Source: Anaerolineae bacterium (GTDB lineage: Bacteria > Chloroflexota > Anaerolineae > JAFGEY01). Taken from it: a stretch of 49,414 nucleotides of DNA. The position numbers were made by a program, and so were the translations under genes. Every line of letters starts with the position of its first letter. The first letter of the stretch is position 1. Under the pieces are notes generated by a model. The model saw nothing but the letters and a program-made list of their open reading frames with translations. It did no database searches and was not told the DNA's origin. The stretch covers positions 1 through 49,414 of the forward strand of contig JAFGIE010000018.1 of the NCBI GenBank assembly GCA_016929775.1, in the 5' to 3' direction. Of this stretch, positions 32,587 to 41,378 are shown piece after piece.

Positions 32587-35500
32587 TCACGCGCCGAGGA
32601 GGCGCTGGTTCAGTTCCTGGACAGACGTGGTGTGGTGCGCCATATCGCTGCGCAGATCCTCCACACGGGCGTATCGCAGGCGGCGGGAGAGAAAGGCAAA
32701 GGCCTCGCTGTCTGGCGGCGGCACGGTAAGGTCCCTGGCGTTGCCGCGGACCATGCGTAGGCCATCGATCAGCCAGCGCAGGAAGGTGTGCGCCCGGCGC
32801 AACCGGGCATAGTCTTCCGCGGCAAGGATACCGGCGTCTGCCAGCGCCGCCATGGCTTGGCGAATATTGGTCTGGCGCAGGCCCGGATCGGCGTGCCCGT
32901 AGGTAATCTGCAAGCCCTCGACCAGGTACTCGACGTCGACGAGCCCGCCCGGGCTGAACTTGGCGTTGAATGTCCCGCCGGTGACGAGGTGGCGGATCTG
33001 CCGCTCTCGCATGGCGCGCATGGCGGTGACGTCAAAGGGCTGACCGTCGTAGGCGAACGCATCGCGCAGGGCGACCACCCGGTGTCCCAACTCGACGCTG
33101 CCAGCGATGGGCCGCATCTTGACCAGGGCCTGCCGCTCGTACGCCCACGCGGGGCCATCGGGCGTGTAGTAGCGCCGGAAGGACTCGAGCGAGACCGCCA
33201 TGCTCCCAGACTTGCCGTAAGGACGGAGCTGCAGGTCGATCTCAAAGATCCCTTCCCTCCTGGCGCGGATCGCGCGCACGAAGTCGCGGACGAGCATCTC
33301 GTAGAACTCGGCAGTCGTGATGACTTTGGGGCCCGTTGTGCTGCCGTTGCCGGCATAGACAAACATCAACTCGATGTCGGAGGCAAAGCCAAGCTCGCGC
33401 CCGCCGCACTTGCCCAGCGCACAGACGCTCATCTCGCTGATCGAGCCATCCTCTAGGCACGGGGCGCCATACTGGGCGCGCAGGTCCTCGTGGCACAGGT
33501 GGTAGGCGGCGTTCACGACGACCTCGACCAGGTCGGTCAGCTCCCCGGCAAAGTCCCAGAACTCCTGCGTGTGGCCGAGGATGTGCCGCATGTCGATGCG
33601 GAACATCTCGCGATCCTTAAAGTCGTTCAACACCTCGCGCCAGGGTGCGCTGTCGTCGCGGGCCTGGGGCCCGGCGTGGACGGGCAGCAGGGCGGCTTGG
33701 AGATCGGTTTGCAGTTGCTCGCGCCACTTGGCGGTCTGCAGTGCGTCCACGTCGCGCACGACGGGGAAGAGGTTCGCGTACTGCATGCGGAGAAAGTCAT
33801 TCCAGAGAAAGTCGCTGACGCCGAGCAGCCGCGCCAGGGCGTTGAGCACCTCGGGACGTTCGAGCGAGGTAAGCTCGTCCGGCCAATCGGAGCGACGAAA
33901 GAGCTCGCCGATGAACTGGCGAAAGTGGATCAGCGCAGACTCGGGGTTAGGCACGATCGGGAGCAGGTGCGTAAAGTGTTTGATCAGCACCGTGGCGGCG
34001 CGCAGCTCGCGCTGTCCGCGCGCCGACGTGATCTTGTGCCCGCGAGCGTCGGTGACATAGAGCACGTCGTGCGCGCGCCCCCCAACCGAAGCGACGACGA
34101 CCCGGGCGATGTAGATCCGGCTCAGGGCGAGTGCGTTGGTGAACTCGTACAGGAAGCCGATCGTGTCCGGCGCGTCGATGCGGAGCAGCGTGTACGCCTC
34201 GGACGTATCGTTGTCGACCTCGATCTCGACCGGATAGAGGGTCGCGGAAGGCGCTGCGATGTCGCGCAAGGCGGCGGCGACGCCGCGCACCAGCTTGCCG
34301 TGCGCCTCGGTCTGCTGCCCGGCTTGCATGAGCTCGAGCAGTTCCCCCAGCTCTGCGTTGTACCGCACCCACGTGCCCTGGGAAACGGGGCCTGCTTCGG
34401 GGCGGACGGTGAACACGTCCACGATCTTGCGGCGCCGGTCGGCAGATGGTCGGGCCTGGTCCGCGAGCGGCGGGGCCTCGACCGGCTCGTACGTAAAGAC
34501 GTCGCCGTCCTCGATGCTCAACCCGTGCGCGAAGAGCAGTCCGCAGATCAGGGACAGCTCGCCCGGGAAGTCATAGCCGACGACGGTCACCTTCCACCGT
34601 CCCCGTTCGAGCGGGATCGCGTGGACCTCTACGAGATGATCGGCGTCTAGCTGCGCGGCGAGCGTGGCGTGGAGCTGGATCTCGCCGTCGGCAAAGGCCT
34701 CGCTGTAGGATGGGTCCATGCGAGCCACGTGCTGCCCCACCTCTAAGCCGGTCCCCGCTGCGCTAGGTTTTCCAATCGTTGCCATGTCGTCGCTTCCCAG
34801 GTGTGAGAGATAGATGTCGCGGATCGCGCCCCGGTACTGCTCGTAGCGGGCCAACAGTGCAGCGCCCGCCCTCGAGCCGGCAAAGCCCAGTCGGCGCGCG
34901 AGCTGCGACAGTGCGCCGGCGTCCTCTGGGAGCGCGTGTGTCTGGCGGTAGTGCATCATCTGCAGGTAGTGCTCGATCGTGCGGAGCAGCACATAGCCGT
35001 CGCGCAAGACGCGGCACTCGTCCACGTCGAGCAGCCCGTGCGCCGTGAGCCGCACGAGCGCGTCGACCGTGTTGCGGCTCCGGACCTCGGGATGGGCTGC
35101 GCCGTGTGCGAGCTGCAGGTACTGAGCGACGAACTCGACGTCGCGGATCGAACCCTCGCCCAGCTTGACCTCGCCCCAAGCGCGCCCGCGCTCGCGGAGG
35201 AGCTGCTCGGTGCGCTGCTTCATAGCAAAGACGTCGGCGCGCACTGCGTGTGGCTCTCCGCCAAAGACGAGCGGCTCGATGCGCGCCAGAAAGCCATCGG
35301 CGACGCACGCGTCGCCGGCGATGTGGCGCGCCTTGAGCAGGGCCTGCTTTTCCCAGAGGCGCGCGTGTTGCTCCAAGTAGGACAGGTAGCCGTCGACGGA
35401 CGAGACGAGGGCGCCTACCTGCCCCCACGGGCGGAGCCGCATGTCGACCCGATAGAGAAAGCCCTCAGGCGTCACGTGTGTGAGCGCCTCGATCAGCCGC

Positions 35501-36261
35501 TCTCCCAGCCGGACATAGTCGGTGGGGTCTGTGGCGGCGAGGAAAAGCAGGTCGATGTCTGAGCTGTAGTTCAGCTCGCTGCCGCCCAGCTTGCCCATGG
35601 CGACCACGCTGAACCCACGCGCCGGGATGCCCACGTGGTGGGAAGCAAGCGACAGACAGGCGCGGACGAGCGCCTCGGCGAGATGGGAGAGCTGCTGTGT
35701 AACGACGGGCAGGTCGTAGAGGTCGAGCAGGTCACAGGCGCCAATGCGCAGGAGCTCCGAGCGCTGGTAGCGCCGCACAGCGTCGAGGTCAGCGACCCAC
35801 TGTGCGCGCAGCACCGCGGGTGGTGCGTCCTCGCCGGGCGGGCGAATGCACGAACGGGCCTCGGCGCAATAGGTCGCCAGCGACTTGGGCTGCGAGAGGC
35901 TCCGGTACTGGACGAGCTGCGCCAGGTACTCTGGGTTGCGGAGCAAGATCTCGGTCAGGAACTGGCTGCCCGCAAAGAGCGAGACGAGGATCTCGATCGC
36001 GCGTGGGTGGCGCGCCAGATAGCCCAGCCTGTCGCCGCTGCTGCTGGCGAGAAAGCGCTCCAGGCTGACCAGCACGCGGTCTGGGCCCGCGGCAGTAGAC
36101 AGAGCAGCTGCAAGGTGAGCCAGAAAGTCGCGCAGCGGCGGCGCGGGCAGCGACCCCGCGACGATCCGCAGCACGCGCTCGTGCGCAGCGCACGGTTCGG
36201 CAAAGGCGACCGGGGAGAGCATGTCGGCGATCAGGGTCTCGCTTGCCCGCTCCGCAGCCAA
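32587..36261 (-). CDS. glnE: Glutamine synthetase adenylyltransferase with two ACT-like domains
   Basis: A 1224-residue GlnE, about 280 longer than the usual 950. The N-terminal (deadenylylating) nucleotidyltransferase motif is GGSELNYSSDIDLLF (about residue 224), and the C-terminal (adenylylating) one is GGRELGFASDIELMF (about 951). Between the halves lie two segments that look like the ACT domains of GlnD: VTVVGYDFPGELSLICGLL (about 555-573) and LLRIDAPDTIGFLYEFTNA with VTDARGHKI (about 685-743). ACT domains in GlnD sense glutamine. The apparent start is TTG 36261 with AAGGAG 13 nt upstream; no better start fits. It is divergent from glnA, its substrate gene, and has a perfect consensus promoter. 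Confidence 0.9.
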   Translation of the reverse strand: MAAERASETLIADMLSPVAFAEPCAAHERVLRIVAGSLPAPPLRDFLAHLAAALSTAAGPDRVLVSLERFLASSSGDRLGYLARHPRAIEILVSLFAGSQFLTEILLRNPEYLAQLVQYRSLSQPKSLATYCAEARSCIRPPGEDAPPAVLRAQWVADLDAVRRYQRSELLRIGACDLLDLYDLPVVTQQLSHLAEALVRACLSLASHHVGIPARGFSVVAMGKLGGSELNYSSDIDLLFLAATDPTDYVRLGERLIEALTHVTPEGFLYRVDMRLRPWGQVGALVSSVDGYLSYLEQHARLWEKQALLKARHIAGDACVADGFLARIEPLVFGGEPHAVRADVFAMKQRTEQLLRERGRAWGEVKLGEGSIRDVEFVAQYLQLAHGAAHPEVRSRNTVDALVRLTAHGLLDVDECRVLRDGYVLLRTIEHYLQMMHYRQTHALPEDAGALSQLARRLGFAGSRAGAALLARYEQYRGAIRDIYLSHLGSDDMATIGKPSAAGTGLEVGQHVARMDPSYSEAFADGEIQLHATLAAQLDADHLVEVHAIPLERGRWKVTVVGYDFPGELSLICGLLFAHGLSIEDGDVFTYEPVEAPPLADQARPSADRRRKIVDVFTVRPEAGPVSQGTWVRYNAELGELLELMQAGQQTEAHGKLVRGVAAALRDIAAPSATLYPVEIEVDNDTSEAYTLLRIDAPDTIGFLYEFTNALALSRIYIARVVVASVGGRAHDVLYVTDARGHKITSARGQRELRAATVLIKHFTHLLPIVPNPESALIHFRQFIGELFRRSDWPDELTSLERPEVLNALARLLGVSDFLWNDFLRMQYANLFPVVRDVDALQTAKWREQLQTDLQAALLPVHAGPQARDDSAPWREVLNDFKDREMFRIDMRHILGHTQEFWDFAGELTDLVEVVVNAAYHLCHEDLRAQYGAPCLEDGSISEMSVCALGKCGGRELGFASDIELMFVYAGNGSTTGPKVITTAEFYEMLVRDFVRAIRARREGIFEIDLQLRPYGKSGSMAVSLESFRRYYTPDGPAWAYERQALVKMRPIAGSVELGHRVVALRDAFAYDGQPFDVTAMRAMRERQIRHLVTGGTFNAKFSPGGLVDVEYLVEGLQITYGHADPGLRQTNIRQAMAALADAGILAAEDYARLRRAHTFLRWLIDGLRMVRGNARDLTVPPPDSEAFAFLSRRLRYARVEDLRSDMAHHTTSVQELNQRLLGA

Positions 36262-36305
36262 GGGTGTAGATGTCTCCTTGCAGGTGGTGGATACGCGTGG
36301 GCATC

Positions 36306-36334
36306 ATTATAGGGGGTCACGATGGCGCTGTCAA
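36306..36334 (-). promoter_or_regulatory. Consensus sigma70 promoter for glnE
   Basis: On the minus strand TTGACA (36329-36334), a 17-nt spacer and TATAAT (36306-36311): both hexamers and the spacing are ideal. The predicted leader before the TTG start is about 38 nt. Confidence 0.85.
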
Positions 36335-36354
36335 AAGATGACCCGTTTGGGTAC

Positions 36355-36383
36355 TAGACGGGGCGGGGGCGGCAGTATATCAT
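36355..36383 (+). promoter_or_regulatory. Promoter candidate for glnA
   Basis: TAGACG (36355-36360), a 17-nt spacer and TATCAT (36378-36383), with 4 and 5 of 6 matches. It would start the glnA message near 36390. No sigma54 (GG-N10-GC) site is obvious. Confidence 0.4.
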
Positions 36384-36437
36384 GGGGGCGTGTGACGTGT
36401 GTGCTCGGACCAGACCAGGCAAAGGAGAATGGGGACG

Positions 36438-37847
36438 ATGGGAAAGACGGTGGCGGACGTGCTGGAGATGGGGAAGAGCGTGCAGATGGTGGACCTGCGG
36501 TTCACGGATCTGCTGGGGATGTGGCACCACTTTAGCCTGCCCGTACGTGAGCTCACGGCGGAGTTGTTCGAGGAGGGCATCGGGTTCGACGGCTCTTCGA
36601 TCCGGGCTTTCCAAGAGATCCACGAGTCGGACATGATCCTGATCCCCGACCCGACGACGGCGTTCCTCGACCCGATCTTTGAGATCTCGACGATGGTGAT
36701 CAGCTGTGACATCTATGATCCGGTGACGCGCCAGCCGTACACCCGCGACCCGCGCTACGTGGCTCGGAAGGCTGAGGTGTACCTCAAGCAGACTGGGATC
36801 GCCGAGGTCAGCTACTGGGGACCGGAGGCAGAGTTCTTTCTCCTTGACAGCGTGCGTTATGGCGGGTCGACCAACTCGGCGTTTTACTATATCGACAGCG
36901 CGGAAGGGTGGTGGAACAGCGGCTTGGAGGGGAGCAAGGGCGCCCAGATCCCGCCCAAGCGCGGCTATTTCCCCGTGCCGCCCACCGATACCAAGCAGGA
37001 TGTGCGGAGCAAGATCGTTCTGGCGCTCGAGGCGGTTGGGGTCCCGGTCGAGGTGCACCATCACGAAGTGGCGACCGCTGGGCAGACCGAGATCGATCTG
37101 CGCTTCGGGACGTTGCTCAAGATGGCTGACAGCATCATGATCTACAAGTACTTGGCCAAGAACGTGGCGCGACAGAACGGGCTGACGGCGACGTTCATGC
37201 CCAAGCCGCTCTTCCAGGACAACGGGAGCGGGATGCACGTCCACCAGAGCCTGTGGAATGGGGAGACCAACGTGTTCTTTGACGAAGCGGGCTATGCGCA
37301 GCTCTCCGAGACAGCGCGGTACTACATCGGAGGCTTGCTCAAGCACGCGCCGGCGCTGCTGGCGATCGTCGCGCCTACCACCAACTCTTACCGGCGGCTG
37401 GTCCCCGGTTTCGAGGCGCCGGTGAACCTGGCGTACTCGCAGCGCAACCGCTCCGCGGTGTGCCGCATCCCGATGTACTCCAAGAGCCCGAGGGCCAAGC
37501 GGGTCGAGTTCCGGGCACCCGACCCATCCGCGAACCCCTACCTGTGCTTCGCGGCGCTGCTGATGGCGGGCCTCGACGGCGTTCAGAACCAGATCGACCC
37601 GGGTCCGCCGATGGATAAGGACCTGTACGACCTCCCGCCGGAGGAGGCAGCTCAGGTCAAGCAAGTGCCCGGCTCCCTGGCAGCGGTGCTGTCTGCACTG
37701 GAAGCGGACTATGAATTCCTGCTCAAGGGGGACGTGTTCACAGAGGACCTGCTGGAGGCGTACGTTGCCTACAAGCGCGAAGCGGAGGTCGACCCGGTGC
37801 GGATGCGGCCTCACCCACACGAGTTCACGCTGTACTATGACATCTAG
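36438..37847 (+). CDS. glnA: Glutamine synthetase type I
   Basis: A 469-residue GSI, which makes glutamine from glutamate, ammonia and ATP. Seen are GIGFDGSSIRAF (about residues 48-59), the metal and ATP segment YWGPEAEFFLLD, GSGMHVHQSLW, the ammonia-site loop region and RSAVCRIP. The adenylylation loop reads PMDKDLYDLPPEE with Tyr at residue 397, the position modified in E. coli, so this is a GSI-beta type enzyme under GlnE control; glnE is the divergent neighbour. ATG 36438 is chosen because AAGGAG is 10 nt away; the in-frame ATG at 36429 would be too close. Identity is certain. Confidence 0.97.
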   Translation: MGKTVADVLEMGKSVQMVDLRFTDLLGMWHHFSLPVRELTAELFEEGIGFDGSSIRAFQEIHESDMILIPDPTTAFLDPIFEISTMVISCDIYDPVTRQPYTRDPRYVARKAEVYLKQTGIAEVSYWGPEAEFFLLDSVRYGGSTNSAFYYIDSAEGWWNSGLEGSKGAQIPPKRGYFPVPPTDTKQDVRSKIVLALEAVGVPVEVHHHEVATAGQTEIDLRFGTLLKMADSIMIYKYLAKNVARQNGLTATFMPKPLFQDNGSGMHVHQSLWNGETNVFFDEAGYAQLSETARYYIGGLLKHAPALLAIVAPTTNSYRRLVPGFEAPVNLAYSQRNRSAVCRIPMYSKSPRAKRVEFRAPDPSANPYLCFAALLMAGLDGVQNQIDPGPPMDKDLYDLPPEEAAQVKQVPGSLAAVLSALEADYEFLLKGDVFTEDLLEAYVAYKREAEVDPVRMRPHPHEFTLYYDI

Positions 37848-37862
37848 ACCCGCGGGTTTGGC

Positions 37863-37891
37863 TTGAGCCGAACCTGTGCATGTGCTACAAT
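37863..37891 (+). promoter_or_regulatory. Promoter of the histidine kinase-regulator pair
   Basis: TTGAGC (37863-37868), a 17-nt spacer and TACAAT (37886-37891), with a TG one base upstream of the -10 box. This gives the kinase pair its own transcript independent of glnA. Confidence 0.65.
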
Positions 37892-37926
37892 ACCCCCATC
37901 GAACCGCAGCTGCGGAGGATGGGGGT
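37892..37926 (+). promoter_or_regulatory. Inverted repeat over the transcription start and ribosome-binding site
   Basis: Perfect 9-bp arms ACCCCCATC (37892-37900) and GATGGGGGT (37918-37926) flank a 17-nt centre that itself holds the palindrome CCGCAGCTGCGG. The second arm abuts the ATG at 37927, and the GGAGG site lies at the inner edge of that arm. The first arm spans the predicted transcription start. It could be an operator for a dimeric regulator, for example the LuxR-type protein two genes down, or an RNA fold hiding the ribosome site. Confidence 0.6.
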
Positions 37927-40245
37927 ATGTCCGAGCGAAGCAAACCTAGGATGCCCGTGCTCACCGACGTTGACCTGGAGAGAATCGATCCGCGCGTCCT
38001 GCACGCACTGGAGAGCCTGACCGAGATCGGGGCGGCGATCAACGGGTTAGGCGTGCGCGAAGGAACGGGCGCCGCGCCGCGCGACAGAGACCAGGTGAAA
38101 GCGACCCTGCAGCTGATCGCCGAGAGCGCGCTCCAGGTGCTGCCCGGGGCTTCTGCCGTGATCTATGCCTACGATCAGCGGGCAGAGGCTTTCGACCTCG
38201 GGTCACGCGTGTCGGCGGGTGAGGCGCCCGTCGCGGTCCAAGCGGGAACGCCGGGCGATGCGCCTCGCCCGGACGGGTTCGGGATGCGCGCGATACGCCA
38301 AGGACGGCGCATTCTGTCATACGAGGAAGCCGATCTGGGTCTCCACCCAGCAAAGGCGGAGGCGGGGGCAGGAGCGGTGGCGTGTTTCCCGCTGCTCGCC
38401 GCGGGTCAGGCGGTCGGGGCCCTGTACGTGTACCTGCACCAGGACCGGCGCTTTGGGCGATTCGAGCTGCTGCTGCTGGGCAGCTTTGTCAACCAGGCTG
38501 CGATGGCGATCTATCAGGCGCGGCAGTTGGCGACGGTACAGCGCGACCTGGAGCGTCGAGAAGGAGAGCTGGCTCGCCTGGGGCGCGCGGGGCTGCTGAT
38601 CTCGTCGCGGCGGGGCTTGCGCCAGACCCTGGACGCGATCTTGGAGATGGCGCTCGAGGTGACCGGGGCACACTATGGCATCTTTCGACTGCTTGACCGC
38701 AGCGGGCAGAACCTGGTCACGCACGCCGTCGCCGGCGAACACCTCGCCCGGCCCATGGTCGAGGCGCTGCCTATGGGGCAGCCGAGCGTCATGGGGTGGG
38801 TGGCCTCACACCGCGAGGCAGTCTGCATCGCGGATCTGCTCGTCGCCCCGTGGAACGAGATCTACTACCCGCTCGACGCCGACCTCAAGATGCGCAGCGA
38901 ACTGGCGGTGCCGCTGATCGGCGCAAACGGGCGGCTGGAAGGCGTGCTCAACCTGGAGAGCCCAGAGGTGGGCGCGTTCAGCGAGCAGGACAGCCTGCTC
39001 CTGCAGTCGTTGGCAACACAAGCCGTGATCTCGATCCAGGAGGTGCGGCTCCTCGACGCGCTGCAGGAGGTCGCCCAACTGCTCCCGGTCGAGCCGTGCG
39101 CGGACGTGCTGGCTCACCTCGTCGATGCGGCGTGCGATCTCTTGAACGCTGCGGCGAGTGCGATCTGGACCGTGCACGGCGACGAGCTGGTCCTGCAGGC
39201 GGCGAGCGCTGGGCACCGTCACGGGGAACGCCTACCGCTGCACGGCAGCCTAACCGGTCAGGCGGTTGTGACCGGGGCGCCGGCGACCACGGACGACGTG
39301 CAGACTGACCCACGTTTCCATCGCCCCGACCTGGCTCACGTACAGAACTGGCGCCGGGCGCTGATCGTGCCGCTGCACTCGAGCGGGGATCCAGGGCCGA
39401 TCGGGGCGTTCAGCGTCTACAGCACGGGACGCGAGGCGGGAGGGTTCGCTGACTCGGTGTGGGACGAGAAGGTGCTGACATGCCTAGCTCACTATGCGGC
39501 GCTTGCAGTGCACAACGCGGAGCGCCAGGAGGCGTTGCGCACGGCGCAGGAGCGACAGGCGGTCGCTGAGACCTTTGCCGCGATCGGCGACATCGCGGCG
39601 AACGTGCTGCACCACCTCAACAACAAGGTGGGGACGATCCCGGTCCGCGTGCAGGGGATCGAGTCCAAGTGCGCGGCAGCGCTGTCGAGCGATGCCTACC
39701 TACGTGCGAACTTGTGGCAGATCGAGCAAAGCGCGATGGAAGCCATGGACACGGTGCGGGAGAGCCTCTCGCACTTGCGCCCGATCCGTCGCAGTGCAGT
39801 GGACGTGCGTGCCTGTGCGGCTGCAGCGACTGCGGCGGCAGGCCTCCCGGAGGGGGTCGTCGTGCACGTGCACGGGCTGGAGGGCCTGCCCAGGGTCCTC
39901 GCAGGGGAGCAGAGCCTGGCATTTGTCTTCCGCAACCTGTTTGAGAACGCTGCGGATGCCATGGACGGCGCGGGCGTGATCGAGGTCGATGGGCGGGCTG
40001 AAGGGAGATGGGTGGTTGTCTCGGTTACCGACACGGGTCCCGGGATCGCGGGAGAGCTGCACGATCGCATCTTTGAGTTCGACTATACCGGGCGCGCGGC
40101 GGCGCGGTGCGGCAAGCTCGGGTTTGGGCTGTGGTGGGTCAAGACGTTGATGATGCGGCTCGGGGGCGCGGTCACGGTGCACAGCGACGGGGTACACGGC
40201 ACGACCTTTCGCCTGCGCTTGCCGCGCGCGGAGGAAGCGGCGTGA
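37927..40245 (+). CDS. Soluble sensor histidine kinase with three GAF domains
   Basis: A 772-residue kinase without membrane segments. Three GAF-like domains occupy about residues 45-200, 215-385 and 390-545; each ends in a typical LL-x-SL-A-QAAI-like helix. The phosphoacceptor helix reads FAAIGDIAANVLHHLNNKVG, with His562/563 followed by LNN, as in NtrB-like kinases. The HATPase domain shows NLFENAADAMDG (N-box), DTGPGIA and LGFGLWWVKTL. GAF domains bind small molecules or haem. The gene follows glnA by 79 nt with its own promoter, and its stop overlaps the regulator start by 4 nt. A nitrogen-linked signal is plausible from position but not shown. Confidence 0.88.
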   Translation: MSERSKPRMPVLTDVDLERIDPRVLHALESLTEIGAAINGLGVREGTGAAPRDRDQVKATLQLIAESALQVLPGASAVIYAYDQRAEAFDLGSRVSAGEAPVAVQAGTPGDAPRPDGFGMRAIRQGRRILSYEEADLGLHPAKAEAGAGAVACFPLLAAGQAVGALYVYLHQDRRFGRFELLLLGSFVNQAAMAIYQARQLATVQRDLERREGELARLGRAGLLISSRRGLRQTLDAILEMALEVTGAHYGIFRLLDRSGQNLVTHAVAGEHLARPMVEALPMGQPSVMGWVASHREAVCIADLLVAPWNEIYYPLDADLKMRSELAVPLIGANGRLEGVLNLESPEVGAFSEQDSLLLQSLATQAVISIQEVRLLDALQEVAQLLPVEPCADVLAHLVDAACDLLNAAASAIWTVHGDELVLQAASAGHRHGERLPLHGSLTGQAVVTGAPATTDDVQTDPRFHRPDLAHVQNWRRALIVPLHSSGDPGPIGAFSVYSTGREAGGFADSVWDEKVLTCLAHYAALAVHNAERQEALRTAQERQAVAETFAAIGDIAANVLHHLNNKVGTIPVRVQGIESKCAAALSSDAYLRANLWQIEQSAMEAMDTVRESLSHLRPIRRSAVDVRACAAAATAAAGLPEGVVVHVHGLEGLPRVLAGEQSLAFVFRNLFENAADAMDGAGVIEVDGRAEGRWVVVSVTDTGPGIAGELHDRIFEFDYTGRAAARCGKLGFGLWWVKTLMMRLGGAVTVHSDGVHGTTFRLRLPRAEEAA

Positions 40246-41378
40246 ACCCCACACCTCTTCGCGCCCTGATCGTCGAGGATGACCGGTCATGGCAGCAGAT
40301 CCTGAGCGAGATCCTGGTGGACGAGGGACTCGAGGTCGAGGTCGCCGAAAGCCTATCCGCCGCGACCGCACTGCTTCGCGAAAGGCCGCACCGGGTGGCA
40401 GTCGTCGATCTGTCGCTGGGCGCGGGCGAGTACGGCAACCAGGATGGGCTGCGCGTGCTGGACGCGATCCGGCGCCAGGACCCAGGCTGTGCGGCGATCA
40501 TGCTGACCGGGTTCGCGACGGTCGAGATCGCCGTCAGCGCGCTGACCGAGCACGGGGCGCTGACTTGTCTGCGCAAGGCATCCTTTAGCCGCGCGCAGTT
40601 CCGCGAGCTGATCGGGCAGGCGCTGGCGCGCGCAGCGCCGCTCGGTGCGGGGGGTGCACCGGACTCGTTGCAGGCAGAGCGGGGGGCAGAGCCCGCGTCT
40701 GGGGGCGCGCCCGCAGGCGAGCCCGCGCCGCTGGGCGTCGTGCTGGTGGTGGAGGACGATGCGAGCTGGCGGGCCCTGCTGACAGAGATGGTGGAGGACG
40801 GCGGGTACCAGGTGCGCGCATGCGGGAGCTACGGTGAGGCGCTGGGATGCCTGCGCCGAGAGCGGTATGCACTTGCCGTCGTCGATCTGTCGCTATCCGG
40901 CAAGGATGGGCCCGTAGGGTCCGGCGTTCTGGCGGGTCGGCAGCTCGACGGATACCGGTTGCTCGACAGCGCGCGCGAAGCGGGCGTGCCAGCGATCGTG
41001 GTCAGCGGCGTGACCGAGCCGGAAGCGATCGAGCGCGCCTATGCAGAGCAAGGCGTCCTGGCTTATGTCGAAAAGCAGGCCTTTGACCGGCGCGCGTTCA
41101 TGCAAGCCTTGCGCGACGCGCGCGCTGCCAGTGCGCTGGGAAGCGAACTGGTTCGGCTCACTGAGCGAGAGCGCAAGGTGCTCGAGCTGGTGGCACAGGG
41201 CATGACGAACAAAGAGATCGCCGCGGCGCTGGTGATCACGACGAATACCGTCAAGCGCCATTTGAAAGCGATCTTTGACAAGCTCGAGGTGCACACGCGC
41301 GCCGCCGCTGCCGCCAAGGCGATCAGCGGCGGCGTAGCGGTGGAGAGCCCGCCCGTAGGGGCGCCGGGGGAGCCTTAG
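40242..41378 (+). CDS. Response regulator with two receiver domains and LuxR-type HTH
   Basis: A 378-residue regulator. The first receiver (about residues 5-125) has EDD near residue 12, phosphoacceptor Asp56 in VVDLSLG and LRK at its end. A Gly/Ala/Pro linker leads to a second receiver (about 165-300) with EDD, Asp215 in VVDLSLSG and VEK. The C-terminal LuxR/NarL HTH (about 307-365) reads LTERERKVLELVAQGMTNKEIAAAL. The GTG start at 40242 overlaps the kinase stop as GTGA with GGAGG upstream, so the two form a two-component pair. Two intact receivers in one DNA-binding regulator are uncommon. Its 3' end overlaps the convergent glutamate synthase operon by 4 nt. Targets unknown. Confidence 0.9.
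   Translation: MNPTPLRALIVEDDRSWQQILSEILVDEGLEVEVAESLSAATALLRERPHRVAVVDLSLGAGEYGNQDGLRVLDAIRRQDPGCAAIMLTGFATVEIAVSALTEHGALTCLRKASFSRAQFRELIGQALARAAPLGAGGAPDSLQAERGAEPASGGAPAGEPAPLGVVLVVEDDASWRALLTEMVEDGGYQVRACGSYGEALGCLRRERYALAVVDLSLSGKDGPVGSGVLAGRQLDGYRLLDSAREAGVPAIVVSGVTEPEAIERAYAEQGVLAYVEKQAFDRRAFMQALRDARAASALGSELVRLTERERKVLELVAQGMTNKEIAAALVITTNTVKRHLKAIFDKLEVHTRAAAAAKAISGGVAVESPPVGAPGEP

Noticed and set aside
32788..34650. Plus-strand reading frames antisense to glnE
   Set aside because: No family similarity or ribosome sites, and they oppose conserved GlnE motifs.
36335..36437. Sigma54 promoter or glutamine riboswitch before glnA
   Set aside because: I found neither a GG-N10-GC element nor a recognisable glutamine-riboswitch core; a modest sigma70-like site fits better.
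36354..38042. Long minus-strand reading frame antisense to glnA
   Set aside because: glnA is unmistakable on the plus strand; the antisense frame is a codon-bias shadow.
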